Assembly (NCBI RefSeq): GCF_024832785.1
Contig: NZ_CP116615.1
Coordinates: 3,472,001 to 3,536,000 of the forward strand
DNA: 64,000 nt
Direction of reading: 5' to 3'
From: Fontisphaera persica
Lineage (GTDB): Bacteria > Verrucomicrobiota > Verrucomicrobiia > Limisphaerales > Fontisphaeraceae
The notes beneath the pieces were generated by a model. That model searched no databases. It had not been told where the DNA came from and saw only the letters and a program-made list of their open reading frames with translations. Of this stretch, positions 1-9,015 are shown piece after piece. A program made the position numbers and the translations under genes. Positions within the stretch are counted from its first letter, which is position 1, and each line of letters opens with the position of its first letter.

Positions 1-1
1 G

Positions 2-1108
2 GCCGTGCCGCATGGGTTGACGCGCCTGGACGAGCTGCCGGTGTTTGATTTGAAGACCAATCACCTGGGCGTGCTGCGCGTGGATGTGGGGCCGGGGCTG
101 GTGGAGTACCGCGCCCGGAGCACGGAGGCTGCCACGCTGGATTCGGCGCCGGACCCGACGTTTGATTTGGACGTGCCCGAAGCGGAGCGCCCGGCGCTGG
201 CGCAGGTGGCCGCGCAATTGAAACTGGACGAGCTGCCGCTCCCGCAGCGGGTGCGGGCCATTGAGTCTTTCTTCAATCTGCACTTTGAATACAGCCTCTA
301 TCAAACCATGGCGGCGGCGCAGTACACCAACCACGTTCATCCCACGCCGCTGGCATGGTTCTTGTTGCAGGGGCGCAAGGGGCATTGCGAGTACTTTGCC
401 ACCGCCACCGTGCTGTTGCTGCGGCAGGCGGGCATTCCCGCGCGGTACGTTACCGGCTGGAGTGTGCAGGAGTCGGCGGGGCCGGGCAAATACGTCATTC
501 GCGGGCGGCATGCGCATGCCTGGTGCCTCTACTGGGACGCGCAGGCGCGCTTGTGGCGCGAGCTGGACACCACCCCGGGCACGTGGCTGGGCTTGGAGGA
601 AAATCAGCGGGGCTGGTGGGAGCCGGTGGCCGACGCCTTCTCCTGGTTGTACTGGCAGTTTTCGCGGCTGCGGTGGGGCCAGGGCCAGTTGCGCCAATAT
701 GTTTTCTGGGTGCTCATGGCGGCGGTGTTGTTGCTGGCGGCGCGGTTTGCCTGGGAGGCGCGGCGCCGGCGGCGGCGCCACAGCAGCAAGGCCGCCCCGG
801 CGGAAGCCCTCGCGCGGGCCGGGTTGGACTCCGAGTTTTTTGCGGTGGAAAAGCGCCTGGCGCAAATGGGCCTGGCGCGCGCCCCGCACGAGCCGCTCAC
901 CTTATGGCTGCAACGGATTGCCCCGGAGCTGCCGCCGGACTGGCCGCCGTGGGAGCCGGTGGTGCGCTTGCATTACCGGTTGCGGTTTGACCCGCAAAGC
1001 TTGGGACCGGAAGAACGCGCCCGTTTGCGGCAGGAAAGCGCGGCGCTGTTGGAGCAACTGGAGGCCTGGCGGAGGCGCCAGGGTAAACCCGCCGGCCGCC
1101 GCGGGTAA
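2..1108 (+). CDS. Transglutaminase-like membrane protein, C-terminal part (partial)
   Basis: The frame is open to the left window edge, so the N-terminus is missing. The visible part carries a transglutaminase-like core with a Cys-His-Asp triad: Cys in GHCEYF (about residue 128 of the visible 367), His in HAHAWC (about 171) and Asp in RELDTTPG (about 188). A single membrane segment follows near residues 234-252, then an Arg-rich cytoplasmic stretch and a helical tail resembling DUF4129. This order (transglutaminase, one TM, tail) matches the C-terminal half of TgpA-type proteins, which normally have several TM helices in front. The substrate is unknown. The core assignment is firm; the TgpA-type architecture is inferred. 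Confidence 0.8.
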   Translation, partial: AVPHGLTRLDELPVFDLKTNHLGVLRVDVGPGLVEYRARSTEAATLDSAPDPTFDLDVPEAERPALAQVAAQLKLDELPLPQRVRAIESFFNLHFEYSLYQTMAAAQYTNHVHPTPLAWFLLQGRKGHCEYFATATVLLLRQAGIPARYVTGWSVQESAGPGKYVIRGRHAHAWCLYWDAQARLWRELDTTPGTWLGLEENQRGWWEPVADAFSWLYWQFSRLRWGQGQLRQYVFWVLMAAVLLLAARFAWEARRRRRRHSSKAAPAEALARAGLDSEFFAVEKRLAQMGLARAPHEPLTLWLQRIAPELPPDWPPWEPVVRLHYRLRFDPQSLGPEERARLRQESAALLEQLEAWRRRQGKPAGRRG

Positions 1109-1135
1109 CCGTGTCACCCCCCCGGCTGCATTCGT

Positions 1136-2227
1136 TCAATCCCGCAAATAATGGCAGTTGTAGCCGCCGGGATTTTTTTGCAGGTAATCCTGGTGGTAAT
1201 CTTCAGCCGGCCAGAACTTGCCCGCTTTGGTAATCTCCGTGACGATGGGCCGTTTCCACTTGCCGCTGGCGTTGACGCGCGCTTTGACCTTTTCCGCCGT
1301 TTGCCGCTGCTCCTCGGAATGGTAAAAGATGGCCGAGCGATACTGGGTGCCCACATCATTGTGCTGACGATTCAGCGTGGTGGGGTCATGCATGCGGAAA
1401 AAGTAGCCCAGCAATTCCTCGTAGCTTAAGCGCGTGGGCTCAAACACCACCTGCACGGCCTCGGCATGGCCGGTCCGGCCGGTGCAGACTTCCTTGTAGG
1501 TGGGCGATTCCGTGGTGCCGCCCGTATATCCGACGGTGGTCTCCAGCACGCCGGGAATTTTGCGGAGGATTTCCTCCATGCCCCAGAAACAGCCCCCGGC
1601 CAGGGTGGCAATTTCGGTTTTTGCGGCGGAAGCGGCGTTGGCGGCGGCGGGTTTGGGCTTGTAAAGGCCCGCTTTGATGAACGGCTCCAGGTACTCGCCG
1701 TAACCTTCCTCGGCCATTTTTTCGACGGGGATGAAGCGCAGGGCGGCGGAGTTGATGCAATAGCGCAGGCCGGTGGGCTTGGGGCCGTCGGGAAACACGT
1801 GGCCCAGGTGGGAGTCGGCTGCTTTGGAGCGCACTTCAATGCGCTCCATGCCGTGTGAAAGGTCCGGTTTTTCGATGAGCTGGGTGCCCGGCAGCGGGCG
1901 GGTGAAGCTGGGCCAGCCGGAGCCGGAATCGAACTTGTCCAGCGAACTGAACAACGGCTCGCCGCTGACGATGTCCACATAAATGCCCGGCTTTTTATTA
2001 TCCCAGTAGGCGTTGCGGAAGGGAGGCTCGGTGCCACACTGCTGGGTAACGTGGTATTGCAAGGGGTCGAGTTTCTGCTTCAACTCGGCAGCGTCCGGTT
2101 TCTTGAAGGGAGGCGTATTTTGAGCCATAAGCAATGGGGCGACAAAAGCCAGCACGGCGGCGAGGACGGCACTCTTCACTCGCAAGCCCGCCGAGACCTT
2201 CCGATAAAATGAATGCCAGGCATTCAT
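1136..2227 (-). CDS. msrBA: Exported bifunctional methionine sulfoxide reductase MsrB-MsrA
   Basis: This protein repairs both methionine sulfoxide epimers. From the N-terminus it has a signal peptide (start MNAWHSF at 2227, hydrophobic [16 protein letters not shown]), an MsrB domain ([14 protein letters not shown] through the catalytic [11 protein letters not shown]) and an MsrA domain starting at the catalytic GCFWGMEE and ending near [10 protein letters not shown]. The order B then A is the reverse of many MsrA-MsrB fusions. The MsrB part shows no CxxC zinc pairs, as in the zinc-free subtype. The open frame runs 65 codons further upstream, but that stretch overlaps the neighbouring gene and has no signal-like sequence, so the internal Met was chosen. 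Export suggests repair of envelope proteins after oxidative damage. Confidence 0.92.
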   Translation of the reverse strand: MNAWHSFYRKVSAGLRVKSAVLAAVLAFVAPLLMAQNTPPFKKPDAAELKQKLDPLQYHVTQQCGTEPPFRNAYWDNKKPGIYVDIVSGEPLFSSLDKFDSGSGWPSFTRPLPGTQLIEKPDLSHGMERIEVRSKAADSHLGHVFPDGPKPTGLRYCINSAALRFIPVEKMAEEGYGEYLEPFIKAGLYKPKPAAANAASAAKTEIATLAGGCFWGMEEILRKIPGVLETTVGYTGGTTESPTYKEVCTGRTGHAEAVQVVFEPTRLSYEELLGYFFRMHDPTTLNRQHNDVGTQYRSAIFYHSEEQRQTAEKVKARVNASGKWKRPIVTEITKAGKFWPAEDYHQDYLQKNPGGYNCHYLRD

Positions 2228-2345
2228 CACGGAAAAGTTAGCGCATCCCGCCGCCCGCGCAATGCCGTTGCCGGAGTTATTTGGGAGGCATCGGGTGAAC
2301 GGGCATTCCCGGCGGGCGGGCTGCGCCGGCATCGCGGGCTGATGC

Positions 2346-3380
2346 TCAGCCCTGCCCCTGGCGCTGACGCTCGTCCACCGGGCCGTAGCGCGGTCCCAGG
2401 TTTTGCGCCAGCTCGCGGCCAAACTTGAGCAAATCCTGCCGCTCGGCGTCGCTTAGCGGCTGGTACTGGCGGGCCAGGGCCACATTGTGACGGGCCTGCT
2501 CGAGGGTGAAGGGGCCGATGACCGCGGAGCTGACCCCCGGCAAATCCAGCGCATAGGCCATGGCTTGGGCGAGCCGCTCAGGCGGCGTGTTGCAGCCCAC
2601 CCAGCCTTTGCGGTGATTGGGGAAGCCCCCTTTGATGCCCGCATAGACCTTCATGGCCACCACGCCCACGTTTTGCTTGCGGCACTCGGGCAGCACGGTC
2701 TCCTCAAAACCATAGATGTTGCGGTCGGCGTAATTCATCACCGTCATCATCACGTCCATCTGTTTGGTTTCCAGCATCTTGACGTATTTCCACGGATTGG
2801 CGTGGCCGGACATGCCAATGAACCGCAGCTTGCCCGCTTCCTTTTGCTTCAGCAGGTATTCGAGCACGCCGTCCTTGGCCAGCACGCGCTCCAAGTTTTT
2901 ACCGCCCAGATGGTGGATGTGCACCAAATCCACGTGGTCCACTTTGAGCAGGCGCAGGCTTTGGGTGAGGGATTTCTCGGCCTCGGCGGCGTTGTCCGTC
3001 CAGACCTTGGTGACGAGGAACAGCTTGTCGCGCCGCGCGGGCACCAGGTTGCCGAGCACTTCCTCGGCAATGCCGTAGCCGCGGGCGGTGTCAATGTAGT
3101 TGACGCCGCTGTCCATGACCTCGCCGAAAATGCGCTCGGCTTCTTTGGCATCAATGCGGGCTTCGCCCACGGGCGCAGTGCCCAGGCCCAAGATGGTCAC
3201 CTCCACGCCCGTCCGGCCCAGCACCCGTTTGGGCAGGGGGCGGCCACTGTCCAGCGGCGTTGCGGCGGCCGCGCGCATCAGGGTGGGCACTGTGCTCCAC
3301 GCAGCGCCGGCTGCCAGGGTGGCACGGAGAAAACGACGGCGGCTGCAACCGCCTCCCGGGGAGTTGGGATGGTTCATCAT
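2346..3380 (-). CDS. Tat-exported aldo/keto reductase
   Basis: This is an aldo/keto reductase-family NADPH-dependent oxidoreductase, about 345 residues. The N-terminus carries a twin-arginine signal ([15 protein letters not shown]). The barrel follows, with the conserved Asp-Tyr region (YIDTARGYG), the catalytic Lys in LFLVTKVW and the His in [11 protein letters not shown]. The C-terminal part ends in a short helical segment after the cofactor-binding SSAVIGPFT. The start is one of two adjacent Met codons (3380 or 3377); the upstream extension looks non-native. It lies next to and on the same strand as another Tat-signal enzyme (3459-4433), so both may act on sugars or sugar-derived aldehydes in the periplasm. 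The substrate cannot be read from sequence. Confidence 0.88.
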   Translation of the reverse strand: MMNHPNSPGGGCSRRRFLRATLAAGAAWSTVPTLMRAAAATPLDSGRPLPKRVLGRTGVEVTILGLGTAPVGEARIDAKEAERIFGEVMDSGVNYIDTARGYGIAEEVLGNLVPARRDKLFLVTKVWTDNAAEAEKSLTQSLRLLKVDHVDLVHIHHLGGKNLERVLAKDGVLEYLLKQKEAGKLRFIGMSGHANPWKYVKMLETKQMDVMMTVMNYADRNIYGFEETVLPECRKQNVGVVAMKVYAGIKGGFPNHRKGWVGCNTPPERLAQAMAYALDLPGVSSAVIGPFTLEQARHNVALARQYQPLSDAERQDLLKFGRELAQNLGPRYGPVDERQRQGQG

Positions 3381-3458
3381 GAGTTTATTGGCCAGCCGGG
3401 CATAGGATGTTAATGTCCTTAAACTGCCATGTTTTGCCTGAGCTGGCAACACCGCGCT

Positions 3459-4433
3459 TTATTGAAACGCCTCCCGCAGCAGAGCCAGGCTGCGGGGCAC
3501 GCCTTCGTCCGCCGGCGCTTTGCCTTCAAATTCCACCGCCACGTAGCCCTGGTAATTGACCTCGGCCAGAATGGCCGCGATGCGGCGGTAATCCAAATCC
3601 AGGGTGTACCACTCGCCGCCGCCGAAATACGTCTTGGCCTGCACAAACACGGTGCGCGGAGCAATTTGGCGGAGTTTGTCGTACGGCTCCTCCAGGAAGT
3701 TTCCGGTATCCATCAGGGCGCCCAGCCAGGGCGAATCAAACTGCTTGAGCAGCCGCAACTGGCCTTCGGGGGTGCTGGTCAGGCCCCAATGGTTTTCCAG
3801 CGCCAGGATGACGCCGTGCTGCTCGGCCTTGGGCAGGCACTGGGCAATGCATTCCGCGCACCACTTGAATCCCTCTTCTTCCGTGTGGCCGGGGAGGATG
3901 GGCTCCACCCCGCGGGCTTTCATGAGCGCATCAAAATCCTGGATGGTATTCCACCGCCCGCTGTTGAGGCGAATGCACGGTGCGCCCAGCTCGGCGGCAA
4001 TTTCAATGCATTTGTGGGTGTGTTCCACCTGCCGCTGGAGGTAGGCCGGGTCCGGGTCCACAAAATCTTGGTGGATGGACAACGCAATGAGCGCCACCCC
4101 GTGCCTGAAAGCATGGCGCTTGAGCCGCCGCAAATAAGCCCGGTGTTCGGCCGTCAGCGGCTCGCGCTCGGGGATGTCCATTTGCCGGTGAAGGATGTCC
4201 ACCGCCGGCGCGCCCAGGGCGCTGGCCTTTTCGATGACCGTTTCAATGGGCACTTTGGGCGCGCGAAAATGCCAGTAGGAGTAACTGGAGATGCCGAGCT
4301 TGACCCTGGGGCGCCCGGCGGCCGGGGCGGCAGTGGCGGCGGCGGGCAGGGCGGTGGCGGCGGCAGCCAGTGCCAGGGTGTTGACAAAGGCCCGGCGTGG
4401 CACGCCGCCGGCGGGGCGAGGTGATATGCTCAT
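3459..4433 (-). CDS. Tat-exported TIM-barrel sugar isomerase/epimerase-like protein
   Basis: This is a xylose-isomerase-like TIM-barrel protein of the sugar phosphate isomerase/epimerase superfamily, 324 residues. A twin-arginine-type signal (VPRRAFVNTLALAAAA) precedes the barrel, so it is probably exported, which argues against a phosphorylated substrate. Barrel strands are recognisable: KLGISSYSYWHF, VDILHRQMD, IALSIHQDFVDP, CIRLNSGRWN, LALENHWG (metal-ligand Glu), LGALMDTGNF (Asp), VFVQAKTYF and VAVEFEG. It is directly upstream of the aldo/keto reductase on the same strand with about 80 bp between the genes. Such proteins often sit beside Gfo/Idh oxidoreductases in saccharide-degrading bacteria. 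The exact reaction is unknown. Confidence 0.82.
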   Translation of the reverse strand: MSISPRPAGGVPRRAFVNTLALAAAATALPAAATAAPAAGRPRVKLGISSYSYWHFRAPKVPIETVIEKASALGAPAVDILHRQMDIPEREPLTAEHRAYLRRLKRHAFRHGVALIALSIHQDFVDPDPAYLQRQVEHTHKCIEIAAELGAPCIRLNSGRWNTIQDFDALMKARGVEPILPGHTEEEGFKWCAECIAQCLPKAEQHGVILALENHWGLTSTPEGQLRLLKQFDSPWLGALMDTGNFLEEPYDKLRQIAPRTVFVQAKTYFGGGEWYTLDLDYRRIAAILAEVNYQGYVAVEFEGKAPADEGVPRSLALLREAFQ

Positions 4434-4515
4434 GGCCCGCAGTGTAAGCTATCGGCCCGCCTGAAGCAAATCTCCCATTGTCCCGTCGAAATAGTTGAGG
4501 CAGTGTTAATAGGAC

Positions 4516-5673
4516 ATGAGCGAACCGGCGAACGCCACGGGTTGGGTGCGCCCCCTCGCCAGCCGCACGCTGGCGTGGGCGGCGGTGGTGTCGCTGGTGG
4601 TGCATCTGGCCCTTTATAGCGGTTACCGGGTGGTCAAGTCATGGCATTGGGCGGGCTACGAAAAGGTCATGGCCGCCATCACCCCCAAACCCTCCGATGC
4701 GCCCGCCATCCTGATGAAGTGGCTCATCCCCAAACCCAAACCGGAAGAGAAAAAGTCCACGCCGCGGCTGGAGCCGCGGGAGTTGGCCATCCTGCTGCCA
4801 CAGCCGCCCCCGCAAATCTTTGTGCCGGTGGACCCGTTGGCCGCGACGCAGGAGGAGCCTCCCCAGGCGCGTTATTACAGCGATAAAAATTCGCGGGCCG
4901 CGAATCCGGAAATCAAGAAGGAGTCTGACCAACCCAACCTGGACGGCAAGCAAACGCGCATCCCGCGGGCCACCGAGTCCGCTCCCACCCCCGTGCGGCC
5001 CCAGCCGCAACAGAATCCGCAACCACGACCGCCCGACCGCCAGCCGGCCGAGGAAGCGCCGGAGGCCGACGTGGCGCGGCCTTTGCAGCCCGCCACGGCC
5101 CCGCCCCAACCCGAGCCGCGCCCGCCCGCTGAGCGGCAGCCGCCGGGCAATCTGGCGCTGGCCCGGCCCTCAGAAGCACTCTTGCCGCAGCCTCCGCCGC
5201 GTCCACCTGCCGAGCCGGGACCAGAGCGTCCCGCCACCCCACCGGCCCGTGTGCGCACGTTGGTGGAGGCCAAGGCCCGGATGCAGGACAACGCCATTGC
5301 CGGCCAGAAAATGAAGCAGGAAGGGGGGGTGAAAAACCGCCTGGCCATATCCGCCCTGGACGCCAAAGCCACGCCGTTTGGGGCGTACGATGCGATGATT
5401 GTCGCCGCCGTCCAGCAGCGATGGTATGACCTGCTGGAGCGCGCGCGTTTTTCCGGCGACCGCCGTGGGGTGGTGGTGGTGGATTTTCAACTGCACGCCT
5501 CGGGGCGCGTCAGTGATGTGGAGCTGGTGGAGAGCACGGTGGGGGACTTTCTGGCGTCGCTGTGCCAGATGGCCATCACCGACCCCTCACCGTATGCCAA
5601 ATGGCCGCCGGAGATGCAGCGGCTGTTCCAGGGTGGGGTGCGCAAGGTGCGCTTCACCTTTTATTATGATTAG
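4516..5673 (+). CDS. TonB-like energy transducer, proline-rich
   Basis: The 385-residue protein has one N-terminal membrane anchor (LAWAAVVSLVVHLALYSGY, about residues 19-37), a long proline-rich periplasmic spacer (about residues 70-245, many PP, QP and RP steps) and a C-terminal domain (about 285-385) with VVVVDFQLHASGRVSDVELVES and a final VRKVRFTFYYD strand, as in TonB/TolA C-terminal domains. ExbB/TolQ-like and ExbD/TolR-like genes follow on the same strand, so it probably transmits proton-motive force to an outer-membrane partner. No TonB-dependent receptor is in the window. TolA is an alternative, but the proline-rich rather than helical spacer favours TonB. Confidence 0.78.
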   Translation: MSEPANATGWVRPLASRTLAWAAVVSLVVHLALYSGYRVVKSWHWAGYEKVMAAITPKPSDAPAILMKWLIPKPKPEEKKSTPRLEPRELAILLPQPPPQIFVPVDPLAATQEEPPQARYYSDKNSRAANPEIKKESDQPNLDGKQTRIPRATESAPTPVRPQPQQNPQPRPPDRQPAEEAPEADVARPLQPATAPPQPEPRPPAERQPPGNLALARPSEALLPQPPPRPPAEPGPERPATPPARVRTLVEAKARMQDNAIAGQKMKQEGGVKNRLAISALDAKATPFGAYDAMIVAAVQQRWYDLLERARFSGDRRGVVVVDFQLHASGRVSDVELVESTVGDFLASLCQMAITDPSPYAKWPPEMQRLFQGGVRKVRFTFYYD

Positions 5674-5711
5674 GCCGGCGGCCGCCGTGGCCGGCCCAGC
5701 GCGCCGGGGGA

Positions 5712-5727
5712 TGGCAATTTGCTTGCA
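5712..5727 (+). promoter_or_regulatory. Possible sigma-54 (-24/-12) promoter before the ExbB-like gene
   Basis: The 16-mer TGGCAATTTGCTTGCA matches the sigma-54 core pattern TGGCA-N6-TTGCA, with GG and GC separated by 10 bases. It lies in the 129-bp gap between the TonB-like stop and the ExbB-like start, 75 bp upstream of that start. If real, exbB/exbD could be transcribed apart from the TonB-like gene. A single match can arise by chance, and no activator gene is nearby. Confidence 0.3.
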
Positions 5728-5802
5728 GCACGGGGCGCTTGCCCGTAAGTAACACCCGGGCGCAAGGGGAATGAACTCCTTGGGCGCGGCGGGTTTGGAA
5801 TC

Positions 5803-6399
5803 ATGGAACTCATCTTTTTGGGTTTGTTGTTGTTGACCTCGCTGGTGGGGGGCACCGTCATCGTGGAGCGCGGCCTGGCCTTGCGCCGCAGCCGCGTGGT
5901 GCCCACCGAGGTGGTGGCGGCTTTGCAGAATTGCCACGGGCCGGAAGACCTGGGCATCTTGCTCAAGATTTGCCAGCAAAAACCCTCCAGCCTCAGCCGG
6001 CTGGTGCAGGTGGCCGCGCAACATCTGGAATGGCCCAAGGCCGAAAACGCCGAGGCGGTGCAAACTCAGGCCCGCCAGGAGATTGTGGGTCTGGAACGCG
6101 GGCTGGTCATCCTGGAAATCACCGTGGGCATCGCGCCGCTGCTGGGGTTGGTGGGCACAGTGTTTGGCTTGATGAGCCTCTTTGGGACCCTGGGCACCAG
6201 CGAAATCATCCAAAGCACCGAGCTGGCCAAGGGCATTTCGGTCATTCTCACCGCCACCCTGTTGGGGCTGCTGATTGCCATTCCGGCGCTGATTGCCTGG
6301 AGCTATTACAACGCCAAAATCCAGGCCATGGCTGTGGAAATGGAAAGCCTGTGCACTGAATTTCTGCGCCGCCAATACCTGCGGCGCGCGGAAGATTGA
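5803..6399 (+). CDS. MotA/TolQ/ExbB-family proton channel protein
   Basis: The 198-residue protein has three hydrophobic segments: an N-terminal one (LIFLGLLLLTSLVGGTVIV), and two in the C-terminal half with the family hallmark ITVGIAPLLGLVGTVFGLM and the helix ISVILTATLLGLLIAIPALIAW. These match the ExbB/TolQ/MotA channel domain, which forms a pentameric proton channel with an ExbD/TolR dimer in the inner membrane. It sits between a TonB-like and an ExbD-like gene, with 6 bp to the latter, so ExbB is more likely than TolQ, but the two cannot be separated from sequence alone. No clear Shine-Dalgarno is visible in front of the ATG. Confidence 0.88.
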   Translation: MELIFLGLLLLTSLVGGTVIVERGLALRRSRVVPTEVVAALQNCHGPEDLGILLKICQQKPSSLSRLVQVAAQHLEWPKAENAEAVQTQARQEIVGLERGLVILEITVGIAPLLGLVGTVFGLMSLFGTLGTSEIIQSTELAKGISVILTATLLGLLIAIPALIAWSYYNAKIQAMAVEMESLCTEFLRRQYLRRAED

Positions 6400-6405
6400 G
6401 CCGCC

Positions 6406-6822
6406 ATGCAATTCATCACGCACCGCCGCCGCCACGCCCCCACGATTATCATCGTGGCGCTCATAGATATTCTGATTGTGCTGCTCATCTTCCTCATTGT
6501 CACCACCACCTTCAAAAACCAGCAGCCCTCCTTGCGGCTCACGCTGCCCGAATCCCGGCAGGCCCAGGCGGGGGTGTCCGAGGCGGGTGTGGTGTTGCTG
6601 GTGGAAGTGGACAAACAACCGCCCTACCTGCGCTACAATGGCATGGCGGTGACCCTGGACCAACTGCGCAAGGAGTTTGCCAGCCACGCCTCCCGCCAGC
6701 CGCCGCCGGGCGTGGCCATTCGCGCCGATGCCCTGGCGCCCTTCGAGCAGATTGTGCGCGTCATGGACGCCGCCCGCGAGGCGCGCCTGACCAACCTGAG
6801 CGCGCATGTGCGCAACCCCTGA
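6406..6822 (+). CDS. ExbD/TolR-family biopolymer transport protein
   Basis: The 138-residue protein has the classic ExbD/TolR layout: a short basic cytoplasmic N-terminus (MQFITHRRRHAP), one TM helix whose start carries the conserved Asp (IIIVALIDILIVLLIFLIVTTTF, Asp at about residue 22) and a periplasmic domain of about 95 residues. The Asp is the proton-carrying residue of the family. The gene follows the ExbB-like gene by 6 bp, so the two are almost certainly co-transcribed. With the TonB-like gene upstream they form a complete energiser module. The periplasmic domain ends normally at LTNLSAHVRNP. Confidence 0.88.
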   Translation: MQFITHRRRHAPTIIIVALIDILIVLLIFLIVTTTFKNQQPSLRLTLPESRQAQAGVSEAGVVLLVEVDKQPPYLRYNGMAVTLDQLRKEFASHASRQPPPGVAIRADALAPFEQIVRVMDAAREARLTNLSAHVRNP

Positions 6823-6837
6823 GCGCGGCAGGCCGGA

Positions 6838-7326
6838 CTAGGGCGAAGTCGTCTGGTGAAAGACGGTTTTGCCCGTCATCAACCAGGGCATGGGCGGCGG
6901 CGCCTGGGTGTCTTCCAACATGACCAGCACCAGCCGCTCGCCGTCATGCCGCAGCGCCGAGGCGGTCAGCCGCAGGTGCAGCTCCCGCACGTGCCCATGC
7001 GAGCCTAGCAAAGCGTGGTGGTTGCGTTGCACCAATGGCATGCCGGACAGCACCTCCAGCACACTTTGTTTCACGGCACATTTGGCACAAGCGGGCGCGT
7101 GGCCGCAGCCCTCGGGATGCTCCTCGGCATGAACGCAATGAAATGCCTCGCCGTTCTGGCGGTACAGCATGGCTTTGCGCTCGGCGCCGCTGAGACCGGC
7201 GGCGGCGCGGTTGACGTGCAGAAGGCGCAGGTGCTCGTCCAGCACCAGCAGCGCGTGGGGAAAGCCCTCAAAGACTTCGCGGAAGAGGTCCGACCGAGCA
7301 TAAACAGCCTGAGTTGCAGCGTTCAT
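6838..7326 (-). CDS. PAS-domain protein with a cysteine cluster
   Basis: This small protein (about 162 residues from MNAATQAVYARSD) contains a single PAS-like fold: EVFEGFPHALLVLDEHLRLLHVNRAAAGLSG at the start, then strands ending in LVLVMLEDT. Between the first helix and the later strands lies a Cys/His-rich insertion (FHCVHAEEHPEGCGHAPACAKC), with four Cys spaced like a metal or Fe-S site. No kinase, GGDEF or DNA-binding output domain is attached, so it would have to signal through a partner or act as a stand-alone sensor. It is convergent with the ExbD-like gene. The upstream Met at 7395 was rejected because the extension has no PAS character. Confidence 0.68.
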   Translation of the reverse strand: MNAATQAVYARSDLFREVFEGFPHALLVLDEHLRLLHVNRAAAGLSGAERKAMLYRQNGEAFHCVHAEEHPEGCGHAPACAKCAVKQSVLEVLSGMPLVQRNHHALLGSHGHVRELHLRLTASALRHDGERLVLVMLEDTQAPPPMPWLMTGKTVFHQTTSP

Positions 7327-7521
7327 GTGGCCCAAAGTTTTATGGTTACGCAGTAATGTAACACAGGGCGCGCCCAAGTGCCAAATCACCCACAATCTGG
7401 GAGCGCCAAGGAAAGTTACCTCTCGGTATAGGCGCCTGATATCCTGCCTCTCCCCCCAGGGGCCTGGTCGCTGACCTTTCCTGGCTTGATTGGCGCACCG
7501 GGCGGACTTTAAGCTGGGCGC

Positions 7522-9000
7522 ATGATGTCATCCGCAGCGCCCGGACAGAATTCCCCCCATCTGTGCTATGTCTGGCTCATTTCCGCCGTGGCCGCGCTGG
7601 GGGGCTTGTTGTTTGGCTGGGATTGGGTGGTGATTGGAGGGGCCAAACCGTTTTTTGAGCCGCATTTCAATCTGCCGGAAATCGCCGCGGCCTGGCGGCA
7701 GCATGGCTGGGCGCGCGCGGTGGGTTTGGACACGCCGGAAGCGCTGAGCGGGTGGGCCAACAGTTGCGCGCTGCTGGGCTGTCTGGCGGGCGCCTTGATG
7801 GCGGGCGTGCTGAGCGATGCGCTGGGCCGCAAGAAATTGCTGGTGGCGGCGGCGTTGTTGTTTGCGTTGTCGTCGGTGCTGACGGGCTGGGCGGGCAGCT
7901 TCAATCAGTTTGTGGGATGGCGCATGGCGGGCGGGGTGGCCATTGGCATGGCCTCGAACATTTCGCCGTTGTACATTGCTGAAGTGGCGCCGGCGGCGTG
8001 GCGGGGCCGGCTGGTCACCCTCAATCAACTGGCCATTGTCATCGGCATCCTGGCGGCGCAACTGGTCAATCTCGCCATTGCCCGCCCGGTGCCGGAAGGG
8101 GCCACGGCGGCAGAAATTGCGGCCTCGTGGAATGGCCAGTACGGCTGGCGCTGGATGTTCACCCTGGTGGCGGCGCCTTCGGTGGTGTTTCTGGTCTGCG
8201 CCTTGTGGGTGCCGGAAAGCCCGCGATGGCTGGTCAAAAACGGGCGTCCCGATGCCGCCCGGCGAGTGCTCGCGCGTATCGGGGGGGAGGATTATGCCCG
8301 CGTGGAAACCGAGGCCATCAGCGCCACCATTGCCGCGGAGGAGGTGGCGCGGGTGCGGCTGGGGGATTTGCTGGAGCCGCGTTTGCTCAAGGTGCTGGCG
8401 CTGGGATGCGCCCTGGCGGCGCTGCAACAGTGGAGCGGCATCAACGTGCTGTTCAATTACGCGGAAAACATTTTCAAACAAGCCGGCCTGGCAGTGAACA
8501 CCATCCTGTTTTTCATCGTGCTCACCGGCCTGGTGAATCTGATTTTCACGCTGCTGGCGCTGGGGACGGTGGACCGCTGGGGCCGCCGCCGGCTGATGCT
8601 GCTGGGGTGTGCGGGCATTGGGGCGTCGCATCTGCTCATTGGGGTGGCCTATGCCCAGCATTGGCAGGGGGTGCTGGTGCTGGTGTTTGCGTTGCTGGCA
8701 ATTGGCTGCTATGCCATGTCGCTGGCGCCGGTGACGTGGGTGCTCATCGCGGAAATCTTCCCCAACCGCATACGCGGGGCGGCCATTTCAGTGGCGGTCT
8801 CGGCCTTGTGGGTGGCCTGTTTTTTGCTGACGTTCACCTTCCCCATCCTGGAGCGGCGCCTGGGCACAGGCAACACCTTCTGGCTGTACGCCGCGATTTG
8901 CGCGGCGGGCCTGGTGCTGGTTTATTTCAAGGTGCCGGAAACACGGGGCAAATCGCTGGAAAACATTGAACGGGAGCTGGAGGGAGGGCGAGGGGCCTGA
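7522..9000 (+). CDS. MFS sugar porter (sugar:H+ symporter)
   Basis: This is a 12-TM major facilitator of the sugar porter family, 492 residues. Family signatures are in order: GGLLFGWDWVVIGGA in TM1, DALGRKK in loop 2-3, PAAWRGRLVTLNQLAIVIGI in TM4-5, PESPRWLVKNGR before the central loop, QQWSGINVLFNYAENIF in TM7, DRWGRRRLMLLG in loop 8-9, PVTWVLIAEIFPNRIRG in TM10 and PETRGKSLENIE at the C-terminus. It resembles XylE/GLUT-type transporters, so a monosaccharide taken up with protons is likely; the sugar is not determined. Two Met codons (7522 and 7525) are equally possible starts. The next gene starts 16 bp downstream. Confidence 0.92.
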   Translation: MMSSAAPGQNSPHLCYVWLISAVAALGGLLFGWDWVVIGGAKPFFEPHFNLPEIAAAWRQHGWARAVGLDTPEALSGWANSCALLGCLAGALMAGVLSDALGRKKLLVAAALLFALSSVLTGWAGSFNQFVGWRMAGGVAIGMASNISPLYIAEVAPAAWRGRLVTLNQLAIVIGILAAQLVNLAIARPVPEGATAAEIAASWNGQYGWRWMFTLVAAPSVVFLVCALWVPESPRWLVKNGRPDAARRVLARIGGEDYARVETEAISATIAAEEVARVRLGDLLEPRLLKVLALGCALAALQQWSGINVLFNYAENIFKQAGLAVNTILFFIVLTGLVNLIFTLLALGTVDRWGRRRLMLLGCAGIGASHLLIGVAYAQHWQGVLVLVFALLAIGCYAMSLAPVTWVLIAEIFPNRIRGAAISVAVSALWVACFLLTFTFPILERRLGTGNTFWLYAAICAAGLVLVYFKVPETRGKSLENIERELEGGRGA

Positions 9001-9015
9001 GTGGAGCTGAATCTG

